Numbered from the stretch's first letter, positions 52,282 through 61,927 are shown. The stretch is 64,000 nucleotides of DNA from Providencia alcalifaciens (GCF_020271745.1 NZ_CP084296.1:2666001-2730000); one strand, 5' to 3'. The notes: generated by a model from the letters alone, not told the origin. Program-made: numbers and translations.

Positions 52282-52459
52282 CTATAATAATTAGTGGTAA
52301 CAATTAATAGGCTACTTGACTTAATTTCGTGACGCAAGTCGCGCAACGTAAAATCGTGTCAATATGGCTCATAATGTTTCGGTTGACGATATCCTCTAAG
52401 ACAATATCGTGTAGGGTAATGGCATCGAATTGAAAAACAATAAGATGCCGTATGTTTGT

Positions 52460-54493
52460 TTATTCGTTCGGTGTTCCACCAAAACAGAGTAGTGGGCTGA
52501 TAGTGTTTCTATCGACAGATTTTTGTTTATCAACTACATAAAATGATTTTGGATAAGTCACCACCCAAGCATTATCAGTTTCAGCGACCCCTTGGATATA
52601 TTCACCGTTTGTTGGGATCGGTAGAACATTCTGAATATTCAATGTGTTGAGGCTGGTGGTGACGAGTGGAACTTGAGCTTCACTAGGGTATTGTGGCAAA
52701 TAGTAAGCTTGGGTTAACGCCGTATTGATACCATATCGACCATACTGTATATCACTATTATTTCCACACCAATGATATTCCGTGATAGGTGAGGTTGGTG
52801 CATTGACATGAGCGAAAACAAAGCGAGTATCTGTCACCATCCAGATGGATTGGCTATCTGGTGTGAAATAAAACTCTCTAACAGAATCATAATAATTCTC
52901 TACCGTAAACCAAGGTTTTTCACTAAACGTAAGTGTTTGAGTATCCAACAGATAGGCAGCGTGGGTGACATTATCATACAGCGCTAGATGTTTTTCATCG
53001 GGGGAAAGTGCAGCGGGCATCTGAACACCAAAAGCACCTTGATATTCTTGGCTATCAGGGAAGGTAAGCTTTTTCTCGACGGTATTATTTGAAAGGTTAA
53101 TCACCGCGATACTGTTTTCTACGCCGCTTGTGACAAATGCACGCGGGCTATTTTTCATTACATAAATTTGGCGAGGGAAAAAGCTGGTTTCAATATTGGC
53201 TTCTACTTTTTGCGTGTCGATATCAATTACACTCACGCTGTTTGGTTGAAGCGAAGCAACATACAGTTTCTTTCCATCGCTACTAAGCGCCGCACCATAG
53301 GCACCCATCCCACGGCAGCGATTAGAGCTACAGCCCGTTTCATTTTTAGGTAATGGAAGCTGAATAGTAAACAGCAGTTTCCAATCATCATTGGCAGAAG
53401 AGTAAGCACTAACGAGGTTGGCTTCTTCGTCTGTGATAAAGATTCGCTGGTGGGCATCATCACTGAGAATAAAGCTAGGTTCAATTAATTCAGGGGCTTG
53501 AACTCGAATACCAGCAACTTGTTTTTCAGATTGCGCGGCAGGGAGTGAAGCAAGCTCCTTTTCAGCAGCGTGTTCCATCACTCGCTTAGCTTGTTCTGCT
53601 TTGGCTGAATTAAGCTCTTTATCCAGTTCTAGGTAGATAAATTTCCGCTCAGCAACAAGATCTTCATCGGTAGAGAATGATTGTTGGTGGATAACGAACG
53701 CTAAAATACCCCCCATGATTAACACGACGAGTAAATCTAATACGTATTTTTTGGCAGGAATGAGAACGAAAGCAAAGCCGATTACGGCACCTGCAAGCGC
53801 GCCACCAATATGAGCAGCATTATCCACCCCCGATTGCATCCCATTAATTAAGGTCAATGCAATCATGGCAATAATATTATAGAGCGGGCGCTTAAGGGTA
53901 TCGCGAGCGTCTTTAGTGAGATCAGGATTATTAAGCTGTTTTAAGAGTTCAATCACCGATGCAGCGGCGAGACCCATAATCGCCCCAGACGCGCCCAAAC
54001 TGACGGTGATATAGACGGTATTATCATTTTGCAGCAGGCTACTCCATGACATCATGTCAAAGCGGCGCATTGCACTGTTTAAGGCTTCTTGATATTGCCA
54101 AGCTGCACTGACAAACGACCCGACAATCCCTGCAAATAGGTAGATTGCAAGGTAACGGAATTTACCAAAAGCGCGTTCACATTCAATACCAATAACCAGT
54201 AAGGCAAGGGTATTTAGCCCTAAATGTATCCATCCAGAATGTAGCACCATGCTAATCGGATAACGCCACCAATCACCAGTGAGAGAGAGTTGATAGACGC
54301 TTGCTCCGAAGAGCAACAAATTGTATTCCTGAGATTCAAGTGGGGCAGCAAAGTTAAGCTGATAAAAATAGACGCCAATGTTAAGAATCGCAATAAACAG
54401 CGTGAGTGCTATCGCCCATAGGGAAAACTGACGAGTGTTTTTTTTCGGCGCAGATTCAGGTGGCGTTGATTCAGATATGGTTGGCTCTGACAT
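52460..54493 (-). CDS. aarA: Rhomboid protease (AarA-like) fused to a beta-propeller
   Basis: A 677-residue protein. Residues about 22-290 are a rhomboid intramembrane serine protease very similar to Providencia stuartii AarA, which cleaves an N-terminal extension of TatA and is required for a secreted quorum signal. Catalytic Ser169 lies in GASGA and His228 in AAHIGG; HSGWIHLGLN holds the oxyanion residues. After a charged linker, residues about 330-677 resemble a YVTN/YncE beta-propeller with blades such as GKKLYVASLQPNSVSVIDID. The propeller is not part of the roughly 280-residue AarA I recall from the literature. Confidence 0.82.
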   Translation of the reverse strand: MSEPTISESTPPESAPKKNTRQFSLWAIALTLFIAILNIGVYFYQLNFAAPLESQEYNLLLFGASVYQLSLTGDWWRYPISMVLHSGWIHLGLNTLALLVIGIECERAFGKFRYLAIYLFAGIVGSFVSAAWQYQEALNSAMRRFDMMSWSSLLQNDNTVYITVSLGASGAIMGLAAASVIELLKQLNNPDLTKDARDTLKRPLYNIIAMIALTLINGMQSGVDNAAHIGGALAGAVIGFAFVLIPAKKYVLDLLVVLIMGGILAFVIHQQSFSTDEDLVAERKFIYLELDKELNSAKAEQAKRVMEHAAEKELASLPAAQSEKQVAGIRVQAPELIEPSFILSDDAHQRIFITDEEANLVSAYSSANDDWKLLFTIQLPLPKNETGCSSNRCRGMGAYGAALSSDGKKLYVASLQPNSVSVIDIDTQKVEANIETSFFPRQIYVMKNSPRAFVTSGVENSIAVINLSNNTVEKKLTFPDSQEYQGAFGVQMPAALSPDEKHLALYDNVTHAAYLLDTQTLTFSEKPWFTVENYYDSVREFYFTPDSQSIWMVTDTRFVFAHVNAPTSPITEYHWCGNNSDIQYGRYGINTALTQAYYLPQYPSEAQVPLVTTSLNTLNIQNVLPIPTNGEYIQGVAETDNAWVVTYPKSFYVVDKQKSVDRNTISPLLCFGGTPNE

Positions 54494-54619
54494 GAGCGAG
54501 TCCTATGTAAACAGGTTATGTTTGCATCTTAGATAACTCTGGCGGCTATCTCAATCGCAAGTTATAGAAACCCGAGACTTTCAGACAATGTTGAAATACA
54601 GAAAACAGAGGAAATAAAA

Positions 54620-54641
54620 AAAGAGCACCGAAGTGCTCTTT
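54620..54641 (-). terminator. maeA terminator
   Basis: A perfect 9-bp stem (AAAGAGCAC with GTGCTCTTT) closes a CGAA loop (TTCG when read on the - strand). On the - strand it is followed by TTTT. It lies 21 bp after the maeA stop. Confidence 0.9.
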
Positions 54642-54661
54642 AATTAAATAAAAACAATCAA

Positions 54662-56359
54662 TTAGAATGATGTGCGTTTATAGATACGATATTCTGGTTT
54701 CCAGAAATTGTGCTCAATCGCTTCATCTAATGCGCTATCTGACGTCATGGTCGCCACGCCTTGAACTTGCGCTTCTTTAGCCACTTGTTTGGCTATCACA
54801 CGGGAAACATCTTGGATCTCGGATAGCAGTGGTAACAGTGGACCTTCACCCTTTTGTGCCAGTGGTGAGCAGCTTGCTAATGCACGGCTTGCCGCCATCA
54901 ACATGCCATCGGTCACACGTTTTGCACCGGATGCAATCACGCCTAAACCAATACCAGGGAAGATATAGGAGTTGTTGCATTGTGCGATAGCAAAGACTTT
55001 GTCTTTATAAGCCACTGGTGGGAATGGGCTACCTGTGGCCACTAATGCCTGACCTTCTGTCCAGTTGATAATATCTTCTGGGCGCGCTTCAACACGGGAT
55101 GTCGGGTTAGATAATGGCATCACGATTGGGCGAGGGCAGTGCTTGTGCATCTCTTTGATGATTTCTTCGGTGAATAGACCTGCTTGACCAGAAACACCAA
55201 TAAGCACTGTTGGCTTCGCATTGCGCACAACATCTAACAGTGAAATAGCGTCACTGTTGACATCCCAATCTTGTAAGTTAGCGCTGTTTTGCGTCAATTT
55301 GCTTTGGAAATCCAGCAAGTTAGGTAATTTATCGGTTAGTAATCCGAAACGGTCAACCATGTAGATACGCGCACGCGCTTCTTCATCGCTCAAACCTTCT
55401 GATTTCATCTGGGCAATAATTTGCTCTGCAATACCACAGCCCGCTGAACCTGCGCCCAAGAATGTGACGCGTTGGTCGCTCAGTTTGCTACCAGCCGCAT
55501 GGCTAGCGGCAATTAAGCTACCCAGAGTAACGGAAGCGGTGCCTTGGATATCATCGTTAAAGCAGCAAAGTTCATCGCGATAGCGGTTCAATAATGGCAT
55601 CGCATTTTTCTGGGCAAAGTCTTCAAATTGCAGCAGCACATTTGGCCAGCGGCGTTTTACGGCTTGGATAAATTCTTCAAGGAACTCATCATATTCTTCG
55701 CCAGTAATGCGCGGGTGACGCCAGCCCATATACAGCGGATCATTCAGGCGTTGTGGGTTGTTGGTTCCCACATCAATAACGACTGGCAAGGTATACGCAG
55801 GGCTAATACCACCACAGGCTGTATACAGGGATAATTTACCGATTGGAATACCCATACCACCGATACCTTGGTCACCTAAACCAAGAATACGTTCGCCATC
55901 TGTCACAACGATAACTTTTACGTTTTGTTTAGTGGCGTTTTGCAGCATGTCATCGATGTATTCACGGTTCGGATAAGAGATAAACAAACCACGTGCACGG
56001 CGATAGATATCAGAGAAATGTTCGCAAGCTTCACCCACAGTCGGGGTATAAATGAGCGGCATCACTTCGGTTAAATGTGCATCAATTAGGCGATAAAATA
56101 GGGTTTCGTTGGTGTCTTGAATATTACGCAGGTAGATATGCTTATCAATATCTGTTTTAAAATCAATTAATTGGCGATAAGCACGTTCAACTTGTTCTTC
56201 AATAGTTTCAACTTGTTCAGGTAGTAAGCCATACAGGTTAAAATTAGCGCGTTCTTCTTCTGTAAAGGCGCTTCCTTTATTCAGTAAAGGAAATTCGAGT
56301 AAGATTGGACCAGCATAAGGAATGTATAGGGGACGTTTTGTTTCGTGTTCATGTTCCAT
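54662..56359 (-). CDS. maeA: NAD-dependent malic enzyme
   Basis: A 565-residue enzyme that decarboxylates malate to pyruvate with NAD+. It matches E. coli MaeA (SfcA) along its length: [75 protein letters not shown] and [12 protein letters not shown]. The catalytic Tyr-Lys pair and the metal-binding Glu-Asp residues are in these blocks. It is followed upstream by a 430-bp AT-rich gap and then the four-gene island. Confidence 0.95.
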   Translation of the reverse strand: MEHEHETKRPLYIPYAGPILLEFPLLNKGSAFTEEERANFNLYGLLPEQVETIEEQVERAYRQLIDFKTDIDKHIYLRNIQDTNETLFYRLIDAHLTEVMPLIYTPTVGEACEHFSDIYRRARGLFISYPNREYIDDMLQNATKQNVKVIVVTDGERILGLGDQGIGGMGIPIGKLSLYTACGGISPAYTLPVVIDVGTNNPQRLNDPLYMGWRHPRITGEEYDEFLEEFIQAVKRRWPNVLLQFEDFAQKNAMPLLNRYRDELCCFNDDIQGTASVTLGSLIAASHAAGSKLSDQRVTFLGAGSAGCGIAEQIIAQMKSEGLSDEEARARIYMVDRFGLLTDKLPNLLDFQSKLTQNSANLQDWDVNSDAISLLDVVRNAKPTVLIGVSGQAGLFTEEIIKEMHKHCPRPIVMPLSNPTSRVEARPEDIINWTEGQALVATGSPFPPVAYKDKVFAIAQCNNSYIFPGIGLGVIASGAKRVTDGMLMAASRALASCSPLAQKGEGPLLPLLSEIQDVSRVIAKQVAKEAQVQGVATMTSDSALDEAIEHNFWKPEYRIYKRTSF

Positions 56360-56789
56360 GAAATATCACTCTTCGGACGATTAGTAAGCAACAGTCAGGT
56401 TAGATCCTAAGCTAAACAAAAAATATGTACAGTAAATAATGCTACAAAACAGTTAAATTTTTTACTGAATATTATGGTTTATATGATAAGGAAATTATCT
56501 ATAGAAGGGAATTTTAGACGAGGTTTGTTTTACTATTACAACGAGTGGATCACGCTTATTTAAGTTCGCCGATGCTTTTATCACGATATCAATCTTTTCA
56601 AGGTAATACGCCTTTTGCTATAGATTAAATTAATTTAATTGTTTAGTGGGAAATCAGTGCTTATGGTGCGATAAGTCAGTAGATGCTGATCCTGCTAAAT
56701 ATATTTTTATATATCATATATTGCTACATGTTTTTAATTCATTTAGGTTTTAAGTTTCTTTTTATAACACTATAAAATTGGCGGTTTTT
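56360..56789. other. AT-rich gap before the orphan island
   Basis: No coding frame or structural RNA was recognised. The sequence becomes markedly more AT-rich towards 56789, in line with the island that follows. It must hold the maeA promoter and probably that of the island, but no clear -35/-10 pair stands out. Confidence 0.4.
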
Positions 56790-57428
56790 ATGATAAGGAA
56801 TTTCATATTAATTATTTCTATGCTCTTTCTATGTGCTTGTCATGGTTCAAATGATGCAAATAAAAACCATGTTATTGAACATGGTAATTCCTATGGCGAA
56901 TATCAAAATAAAGAGCCCTCTAGGTTTCTTATTGCATTACAATTTATGTATCTTGCTGAATTTAAAAAAAGTTCAAGTTTAATGAAAAATTATGATTACA
57001 ATAAACAGGCTTATGGAAAGATTGTTTATGATTTTCTTAGTTTAAATAAGAAGTGTTTTGATGAAGGCATTGGTTATAAAGAAGCAAGTAAACTTTACTA
57101 TAATTTACTGGATAGGTCTAACATACCTCATAACGCATGGTTTTTTAGTCATATTTTTAATGCGTTGGATGAGAAAGATAGTGAGATAATATGGAAAGGA
57201 TATCTATATGCAATAAATAAAGGCGGGAGAAATGAAGAAACAGCAGTATTAATGAAAATATGGTATTCAATGATTAGAGAAGCGACAAATTCATCATCAG
57301 AGAAACAAAAGGAAAGTATAGCGTGGTTATCGATAGTGAGAAAAATGTCAGTGATGAATAGTATAGAAAATACAATTAGTGAGATATGGACTAATGCTGT
57401 TATTGCTAACATTATGGAGGGAGAGTAA
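56790..57428 (+). CDS. Hypothetical lipoprotein, paralogue A of the island family
   Basis: A 212-residue putative lipoprotein of no recognised family. The signal ends at LCAC, with Cys17 as the lipid site; the next residues (HG) suggest the outer membrane. Residues about 96-190 share a pattern with the genes at 57428 and 58769: YKEA, then PHNAW, then DEKDSEIIW, then an RKMSVMN helix. The start at 56790 is preferred because the signal begins there; an in-frame TTG lies at 56778. It ends on the first base of the next gene. Confidence 0.7.
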   Translation: MIRNFILIISMLFLCACHGSNDANKNHVIEHGNSYGEYQNKEPSRFLIALQFMYLAEFKKSSSLMKNYDYNKQAYGKIVYDFLSLNKKCFDEGIGYKEASKLYYNLLDRSNIPHNAWFFSHIFNALDEKDSEIIWKGYLYAINKGGRNEETAVLMKIWYSMIREATNSSSEKQKESIAWLSIVRKMSVMNSIENTISEIWTNAVIANIMEGE

Positions 57429-58039
57429 TGGGAGTAATATGGTGTCAAAATAAAAAATTATTTTTATGTTTTATTTTGTTATTTTTCTCATTTCAATCTA
57501 TAGGTGTAGAGCCTAAAAAAGTTAATGTATCTATTTTTAACATAATTATCCTTGAATATATAAGAGTGACGATGGATGAATATAAACAACCATTGTCAAA
57601 AGAAAAAATTGATGAAGTCCATTATGAATCAGCATTGGCATATGTGAATTATTTAAAATCTTGGTTTAAATTAAATAAAGGTGTAGAGGTTAGAACGGAA
57701 AGAATTAATTTTAACGAGGCTAAAATTATCAATGAAAATGGATTTAAAGCAGCGAAGTTACCCTACGATGCCTGGTTTTTTGCTGATATTTATGATGTTT
57801 TTGATGAAAACGAACGAAATAAATTTTGGAGGGAAATGAACTCTAATTCCGAAAGGGAATCCGAGGAGAAAATATTTGTTGATTTGTGGTTTAAAATGAG
57901 GACTGAGGCAGAAAGCACTTCAATTGAAAAACGTAAAAAAAGCCAGCGATGGTTAAAGAGAATGAGGAAAATCCCCCTAGTTATTGAAATTGAGAAAACC
58001 ATGACGATGGTTGAAGATAGTTTTCGTTATAAAAAATAA
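57428..58039 (+). CDS. Hypothetical secreted protein, paralogue B of the island family
   Basis: A 203-residue protein with a hydrophobic N-terminus (LFLCFILLFFSFQSIG) that looks like a cleavable signal, possibly ending before VEPKK. The body repeats the island pattern: FNEA at about 95, LPYDAWFF at 111-118, DENERNKFW at 126-134, and a basic RWLKRMRKI helix near 174. It is therefore a diverged copy of its upstream neighbour. GGAGGGAG precedes the ATG. Its role is unknown; it is very AT-rich. Confidence 0.7.
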   Translation: MGVIWCQNKKLFLCFILLFFSFQSIGVEPKKVNVSIFNIIILEYIRVTMDEYKQPLSKEKIDEVHYESALAYVNYLKSWFKLNKGVEVRTERINFNEAKIINENGFKAAKLPYDAWFFADIYDVFDENERNKFWREMNSNSERESEEKIFVDLWFKMRTEAESTSIEKRKKSQRWLKRMRKIPLVIEIEKTMTMVEDSFRYKK

Positions 58040-58065
58040 GTTTTTGAAAAAGTTGGAGACGTAAT

Positions 58066-58758
58066 ATGCCAATGAAATTTATTTTTTCTATATTTATATT
58101 ATTAGTTTCAACTCTATCAATAGCAGATAATCGCCCCAGTTTTGTTTGTGGAAAATTTAGCGATACAGTCATTGAAGTTCCTAGCAACTATGTCTATTCC
58201 TTCGCGGAATATGAAGGTTATAGTTATTTCGATCCAAGATTCTTAGAAAATAAAAAAGGTTGCGATGCAAATTTTCGAGTTTTGCCATTAGTAATGAGTT
58301 GGCCTGAAATGAAGCCTTTTAATAAAAATGAAAATGGAAAAAATAAAAAACTTAGATTTTCTATAGAACCAATCGATGGTGATCATAAAGGTTATTTTGA
58401 GTATAAACGATATATTTATATTGAAAGAGGAGAGGAAAAGATTAAAGGGGATGTTTCATATGATGAAAAGCTAAATCTATATTTCAATGAAGTAAAGCTA
58501 AAGAAGATGAATAAGTATATTGATCCTGAAAATGACAAGTATGGTTATTATTGGAGGGTAAGTAATGATGAGATAAGTGATTTTTTTGATTGTTTATGGA
58601 TCCCTTTAGATGGCAGATATAGTCAATGTGATGGATCTTTCCTGATTCCAAAACTAGGAATTAAAGTTGAAGTCATTATAAAAATTGAAGATTTAGTTAT
58701 TTGGAATGAAATAAAGAGCGATGTTGTTCACTTTATTTACAAGCATATAAAACGATAG
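58066..58758 (+). CDS. Hypothetical periplasmic protein with four cysteines
   Basis: A 230-residue exported protein. A signal peptide covers residues 1-20 (FIFSIFILLVSTLSIA). Four cysteines remain in the mature part (28, 66, 176, 188), enough for two disulfides. Unlike its neighbours it lacks the PxxAW pattern. Conserved-looking segments are VPSNYVYSFAEYEGYS, NKKGCDANF and a C-terminal CLWIP...CDGSF hairpin. The architecture recalls small periplasmic immunity proteins encoded beside secreted toxins; this is inference, not a family match. GGAG lies 10 bp upstream of the start. Confidence 0.7.
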   Translation: MPMKFIFSIFILLVSTLSIADNRPSFVCGKFSDTVIEVPSNYVYSFAEYEGYSYFDPRFLENKKGCDANFRVLPLVMSWPEMKPFNKNENGKNKKLRFSIEPIDGDHKGYFEYKRYIYIERGEEKIKGDVSYDEKLNLYFNEVKLKKMNKYIDPENDKYGYYWRVSNDEISDFFDCLWIPLDGRYSQCDGSFLIPKLGIKVEVIIKIEDLVIWNEIKSDVVHFIYKHIKR

Positions 58759-58768
58759 GGGTTTGCAT

Positions 58769-60019
58769 ATGAATAATGAAGTCAATAGACAAGGAAGTGT
58801 AACATTAACGTGGACTGATACATCCAAAGCTTTAAAAATTTTAATTTTAACTAAAAGACCTGAATTAATGTATGAGTACTTTGCTAGTAAAGGTGACCGA
58901 TATGCATTACTAGCAAATAGTGTTGTCAAAGGTGATTCTTTTTCAGGTAAATTTGCATTGAACTACTTAGAAGAAGTTATAATTGAAAATGGTCAAATAT
59001 GCAATGAGACTAAACTTGAAAAATACGTTTTGATATGGCTTATGCTTATATATGAACAAAGGAGTAGACTTAAAAATGGTGTTACAGAGATAACAGGTGA
59101 TATTAATTATAAAGAAGCAATGGCATTTCATGAGCGTGTTTTTAAAAAATACAAATTACCTGCGGAAGCATGGACTTTACAACCTGTTTTTAATGTCATC
59201 CCTGATGAAAAGGATAGAGAGGTATACTGGCAAAAAGCGCTGGATGCTGTAGGCGATACGGAAAAGGAGGCCGAATTAAGTTTAAGCACTATGAATATTA
59301 TGTTTGAAAGTTTATATGATGCGCCTGCAAATAAACAATTGCAAACCCATCGCTGGATGAGAAGAGTGATAGACATAGACAATGCAGTAGATACCGTGAC
59401 ATTAACTTTTAAAAAAACGTATGATTTTTTTGAGCCGCCTTCACTAAGAATCGATCTTAATGAAGCTCTAGCATTAGCATATGAAACGGGAAATCCATTA
59501 ATTGATAGAGGAACTAATCGACTATCATTTTGGGATTACCCATCTGAAAACATTAATAAATATTCAATACAGACTGATTGGGTTGGACAAACGGATTTTG
59601 AGCACAAAGATCGCCTTTCTGAATATTACCTTGAACGCCCTGCCTATATATTGCCTGAAACCGGATTATTTGATTCTCCATCGGTCAATTACAGCCCCAA
59701 TGTTAATAAACACAATGCCATGATAGATGATGTTATTGGCAACATTCCTTTTGCTGGCTATTCCAATAATCATTCACCATTTGAAATAACGGCTTCAGAA
59801 CACCGAGGATACCCAGTGAGTGTATATAGACCAAATGATTTTCAAATAGGTGAATGCCAGATGGATCGAACTGTTGATACCTTAAGAGACCACATGTCCT
59901 CCATAAATCACTCATCAAGCTCGTTTGATAGGGATTTTAGAATACCGCAAGTACCAAGTATTCCTGAATTTAACTACAGTGGTGGCTATAGCAGCTCATC
60001 ATCCAGATTTTCATTTTAA
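58769..60019 (+). CDS. Hypothetical 416-residue protein, paralogue D, possible effector
   Basis: The largest protein of the island, with no signal peptide or membrane segment. Residues about 114-195 carry the shared pattern (YKEA, LPAEAW at 130-135, DEKDREVYW at 146-154, HRWMRRV at 194-200). A preceding block, YALLANSVVKGDSFSGKFALN, is unique to this copy. After residue 225 comes a long extension without homology that I can name, ending in a Ser-rich tail (GGYSSSSSRFSF). AGGGG precedes the ATG at 58769; a TTG lies at 58763. It could be a substrate of a contact-dependent or type VI secretion system, but no catalytic motif was recognised. Confidence 0.7.
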   Translation: MNNEVNRQGSVTLTWTDTSKALKILILTKRPELMYEYFASKGDRYALLANSVVKGDSFSGKFALNYLEEVIIENGQICNETKLEKYVLIWLMLIYEQRSRLKNGVTEITGDINYKEAMAFHERVFKKYKLPAEAWTLQPVFNVIPDEKDREVYWQKALDAVGDTEKEAELSLSTMNIMFESLYDAPANKQLQTHRWMRRVIDIDNAVDTVTLTFKKTYDFFEPPSLRIDLNEALALAYETGNPLIDRGTNRLSFWDYPSENINKYSIQTDWVGQTDFEHKDRLSEYYLERPAYILPETGLFDSPSVNYSPNVNKHNAMIDDVIGNIPFAGYSNNHSPFEITASEHRGYPVSVYRPNDFQIGECQMDRTVDTLRDHMSSINHSSSSFDRDFRIPQVPSIPEFNYSGGYSSSSSRFSF

Positions 60020-60051
60020 TTTTATTAACACTCAATAACGTTTTAATAAAA

Positions 60052-60094
60052 AACGGCAGTTATTGAAGTTGATAAACTCACAATAACCGCCGTT
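60052..60094 (-). terminator. cdd terminator
   Basis: A 14-bp stem with one mismatch (60052-60065 with 60081-60094). On the - strand a TTTTTTATT run follows. It lies 62 bp after the cdd stop and also closes the island from the other side. Confidence 0.8.
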
Positions 60095-60155
60095 GTAATT
60101 GTAATTTTGAAATATTTAATCTGGTTTCAATTAAATATGATTCAAAAAATAACGT

Positions 60156-61052
60156 TTAAATGGACCCATCTAAATAAATGCGTTCCACTTTTTGGCAACC
60201 TAACGCGTGCAAGGTATTTTCTGTTGTACACCACTGCTGCACCGTTGCATCTTGCTTTTCCACTAACACTGCTTGCTCGATAGCATGAATATCTTTACCC
60301 GCTAAATTCACCATAATTAGTGCCGCTTGTAATGGTGGTAAGCTTGGGTTAAACGCAGCATTTTCCGCGTAACGGCCTGTAAATAATGAGCCATCTTTTA
60401 ACTGCACGGCAATACCAGAATGAGATTCACTGTATGGTGCGTGAGATTGGTTTGCAGCTTCAACCGCAGCGGATAGCAGTCTATCGCGGCTTTGATTTTG
60501 ATAACCATGATCCACACTGTCGAGCAGCAATGTGGTGATATTCAGATCTGATGGACCGAATGAATCAGGCAAATAGTCATGAAGTGTCGCGGCTTGGCGT
60601 TTTGGTAAATGCACCATAATCTTACCGCCTTCACGCAGCTCATTCATAAATTGTCGGCAGTGACCGCAAGGTGTGTAGTTGACGGTAATAGAGGTTAATT
60701 GCTTTTCGCCTTTTAACCACGCATGGGTAATGGCACATTGTTCTGCATGGATAGTTTGACCAATAGAAACATGGTTAAATTCCATATTTGCGCCGAAATA
60801 GAGATTACCGCTGATACCGCAAGCGATTGCGCCTACATTAAAGCGAGAAATTGGTGTGACAGCGTAAGCCGCTGCGAAAGGTAATAATGAAAAAGCGAGT
60901 TCACTGTCCGTGCATCCACTCTCAGCTTTAATCTGCTTTACTTGCTCAGCGGTTAACATGGCTGAGAAATCAGGTTTGTCCATAATAGGTTTTAGGACAG
61001 ACTGTAACTTTTCTGGAAGTTCGGCCCAAGCGGCCTTGAATCTTGAATGCAT
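60156..61052 (-). CDS. cdd: Cytidine deaminase
   Basis: A 298-residue dimeric deaminase that converts cytidine and deoxycytidine to uridine forms. The zinc site is VHAEQ-like IHAEQCAITHAW with PCGHCRQFMNEL. The second, non-catalytic domain follows (SHAPYSESHSGIAV, YAENAAFNPSLPPLQAAL). A GGAGGG site precedes the ATG. A CRP site lies 57 bp upstream. It is downstream of yohJ-yohK, as in E. coli. Confidence 0.96.
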   Translation of the reverse strand: MHSRFKAAWAELPEKLQSVLKPIMDKPDFSAMLTAEQVKQIKAESGCTDSELAFSLLPFAAAYAVTPISRFNVGAIACGISGNLYFGANMEFNHVSIGQTIHAEQCAITHAWLKGEKQLTSITVNYTPCGHCRQFMNELREGGKIMVHLPKRQAATLHDYLPDSFGPSDLNITTLLLDSVDHGYQNQSRDRLLSAAVEAANQSHAPYSESHSGIAVQLKDGSLFTGRYAENAAFNPSLPPLQAALIMVNLAGKDIHAIEQAVLVEKQDATVQQWCTTENTLHALGCQKVERIYLDGSI

Positions 61053-61108
61053 AAGTAACCCTCCCTATTTAATTGTTTTCATTCTATTCAATTAATAGGG
61101 GGATTGGA

Positions 61109-61124
61109 TGTGATCGAGATCACT
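61109..61124. promoter_or_regulatory. CRP-binding site upstream of cdd
   Basis: TGTGA, six bases, TCACT: one mismatch from the CRP consensus. E. coli cdd is activated by CRP and repressed by CytR. A GTTTCATT on the - strand near 61140 resembles a CytR half-site. Other promoter elements were not resolved. Confidence 0.75.
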
Positions 61125-61197
61125 TCACGGGTGCAATCAATGAAACAAATTCATTAAATGAGAGATGTATCTCAAGTTTTTAAACTAAAATTTGCAT

Positions 61198-61220
61198 AAG
61201 AGAGGTAAATAACCTCTCTT
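61198..61220 (-). terminator. Candidate yohK terminator
   Basis: A perfect 9-bp stem (AAGAGAGGT with ACCTCTCTT) lies 12 bp after the yohK stop. On the - strand only a short T-rich sequence follows, so termination may be partial and allow read-through into cdd. Confidence 0.55.
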
Positions 61221-61231
61221 ATTGATTCAGT

Positions 61232-61927
61232 TTAGCTAAATAAGTGAAGAATGACAGGAAAAATAAAAGGTGCAATTAAAGATGTTATTACCCCGCAGGT
61301 CATTAATGCTAATGAACTGTAAGCCCCTTCAATGTAGTTAACTTCTGCACAACGTGCCGTTCCCAAGGCATGAGAAGCGGTACCCATCGCCAAACCTCGT
61401 GATGCGTGGGTGCGAATACGCAAAACATCGAATAGGCTGTGACCAAACATCGCCCCTAAAATCCCGACAAAAAGGACACAAGCGGCGCTGATCGCGGGTA
61501 TGCCTCCGACTGAATCGGCAACGGCCATGGCTATCGGTGTTGTCACTGATTTAGGTAATATTGAGCCTGCAATATCCGGTGTTGCCCCTAGCCACAATGC
61601 AATAGCAGCGCCCGTAAACATCGCTACAATACTGCCAGCAAAACAGATACTAAATAGGGATTTCCATTGCGCTCTAATTTGGTGCATTTGCTCGTAGAGC
61701 GGAAAGGCGAGGGCGACGACAGCCGGTTGCAATAAATCATTGAGGATTTTACTGCCCGCAAAATAGTGTTCATAAGAGGTGTTCGTCAGGATCAGTAGCG
61801 GAATAATAATCGCGATAGTTAATAATAATGGATTCAGAATGGGTAATTTGCACTTGATCGATAGCGCTCTTGCCAAGTAGAAAATAACGATAGTTAATGG
61901 CAGTGACCACCAAATATGTTCTAACAT
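61232..61927 (-). CDS. yohK: LrgB/CidB family membrane protein
   Basis: A 231-residue integral membrane protein of the LrgB family with about seven segments. The signature region is LPKSVTTPIAMAVADSVGGIPA, followed by GTASHALGTARC. E. coli YohK pairs with YohJ; in Gram-positive bacteria the pair affects murein hydrolase activity and in plants it transports glycolate. The ATG at 61927 overlaps the yohJ stop (TGATG); a GTG at 61930 is also in frame. Confidence 0.9.
   Translation of the reverse strand: MLEHIWWSLPLTIVIFYLARALSIKCKLPILNPLLLTIAIIIPLLILTNTSYEHYFAGSKILNDLLQPAVVALAFPLYEQMHQIRAQWKSLFSICFAGSIVAMFTGAAIALWLGATPDIAGSILPKSVTTPIAMAVADSVGGIPAISAACVLFVGILGAMFGHSLFDVLRIRTHASRGLAMGTASHALGTARCAEVNYIEGAYSSLALMTCGVITSLIAPFIFPVILHLFS

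Noticed and set aside
52370-52440. GGCATC/GATGCC and similar inverted repeats after the rhomboid gene
   Set aside because: The stems are short with long loops and no T run, so they were not called as terminators.
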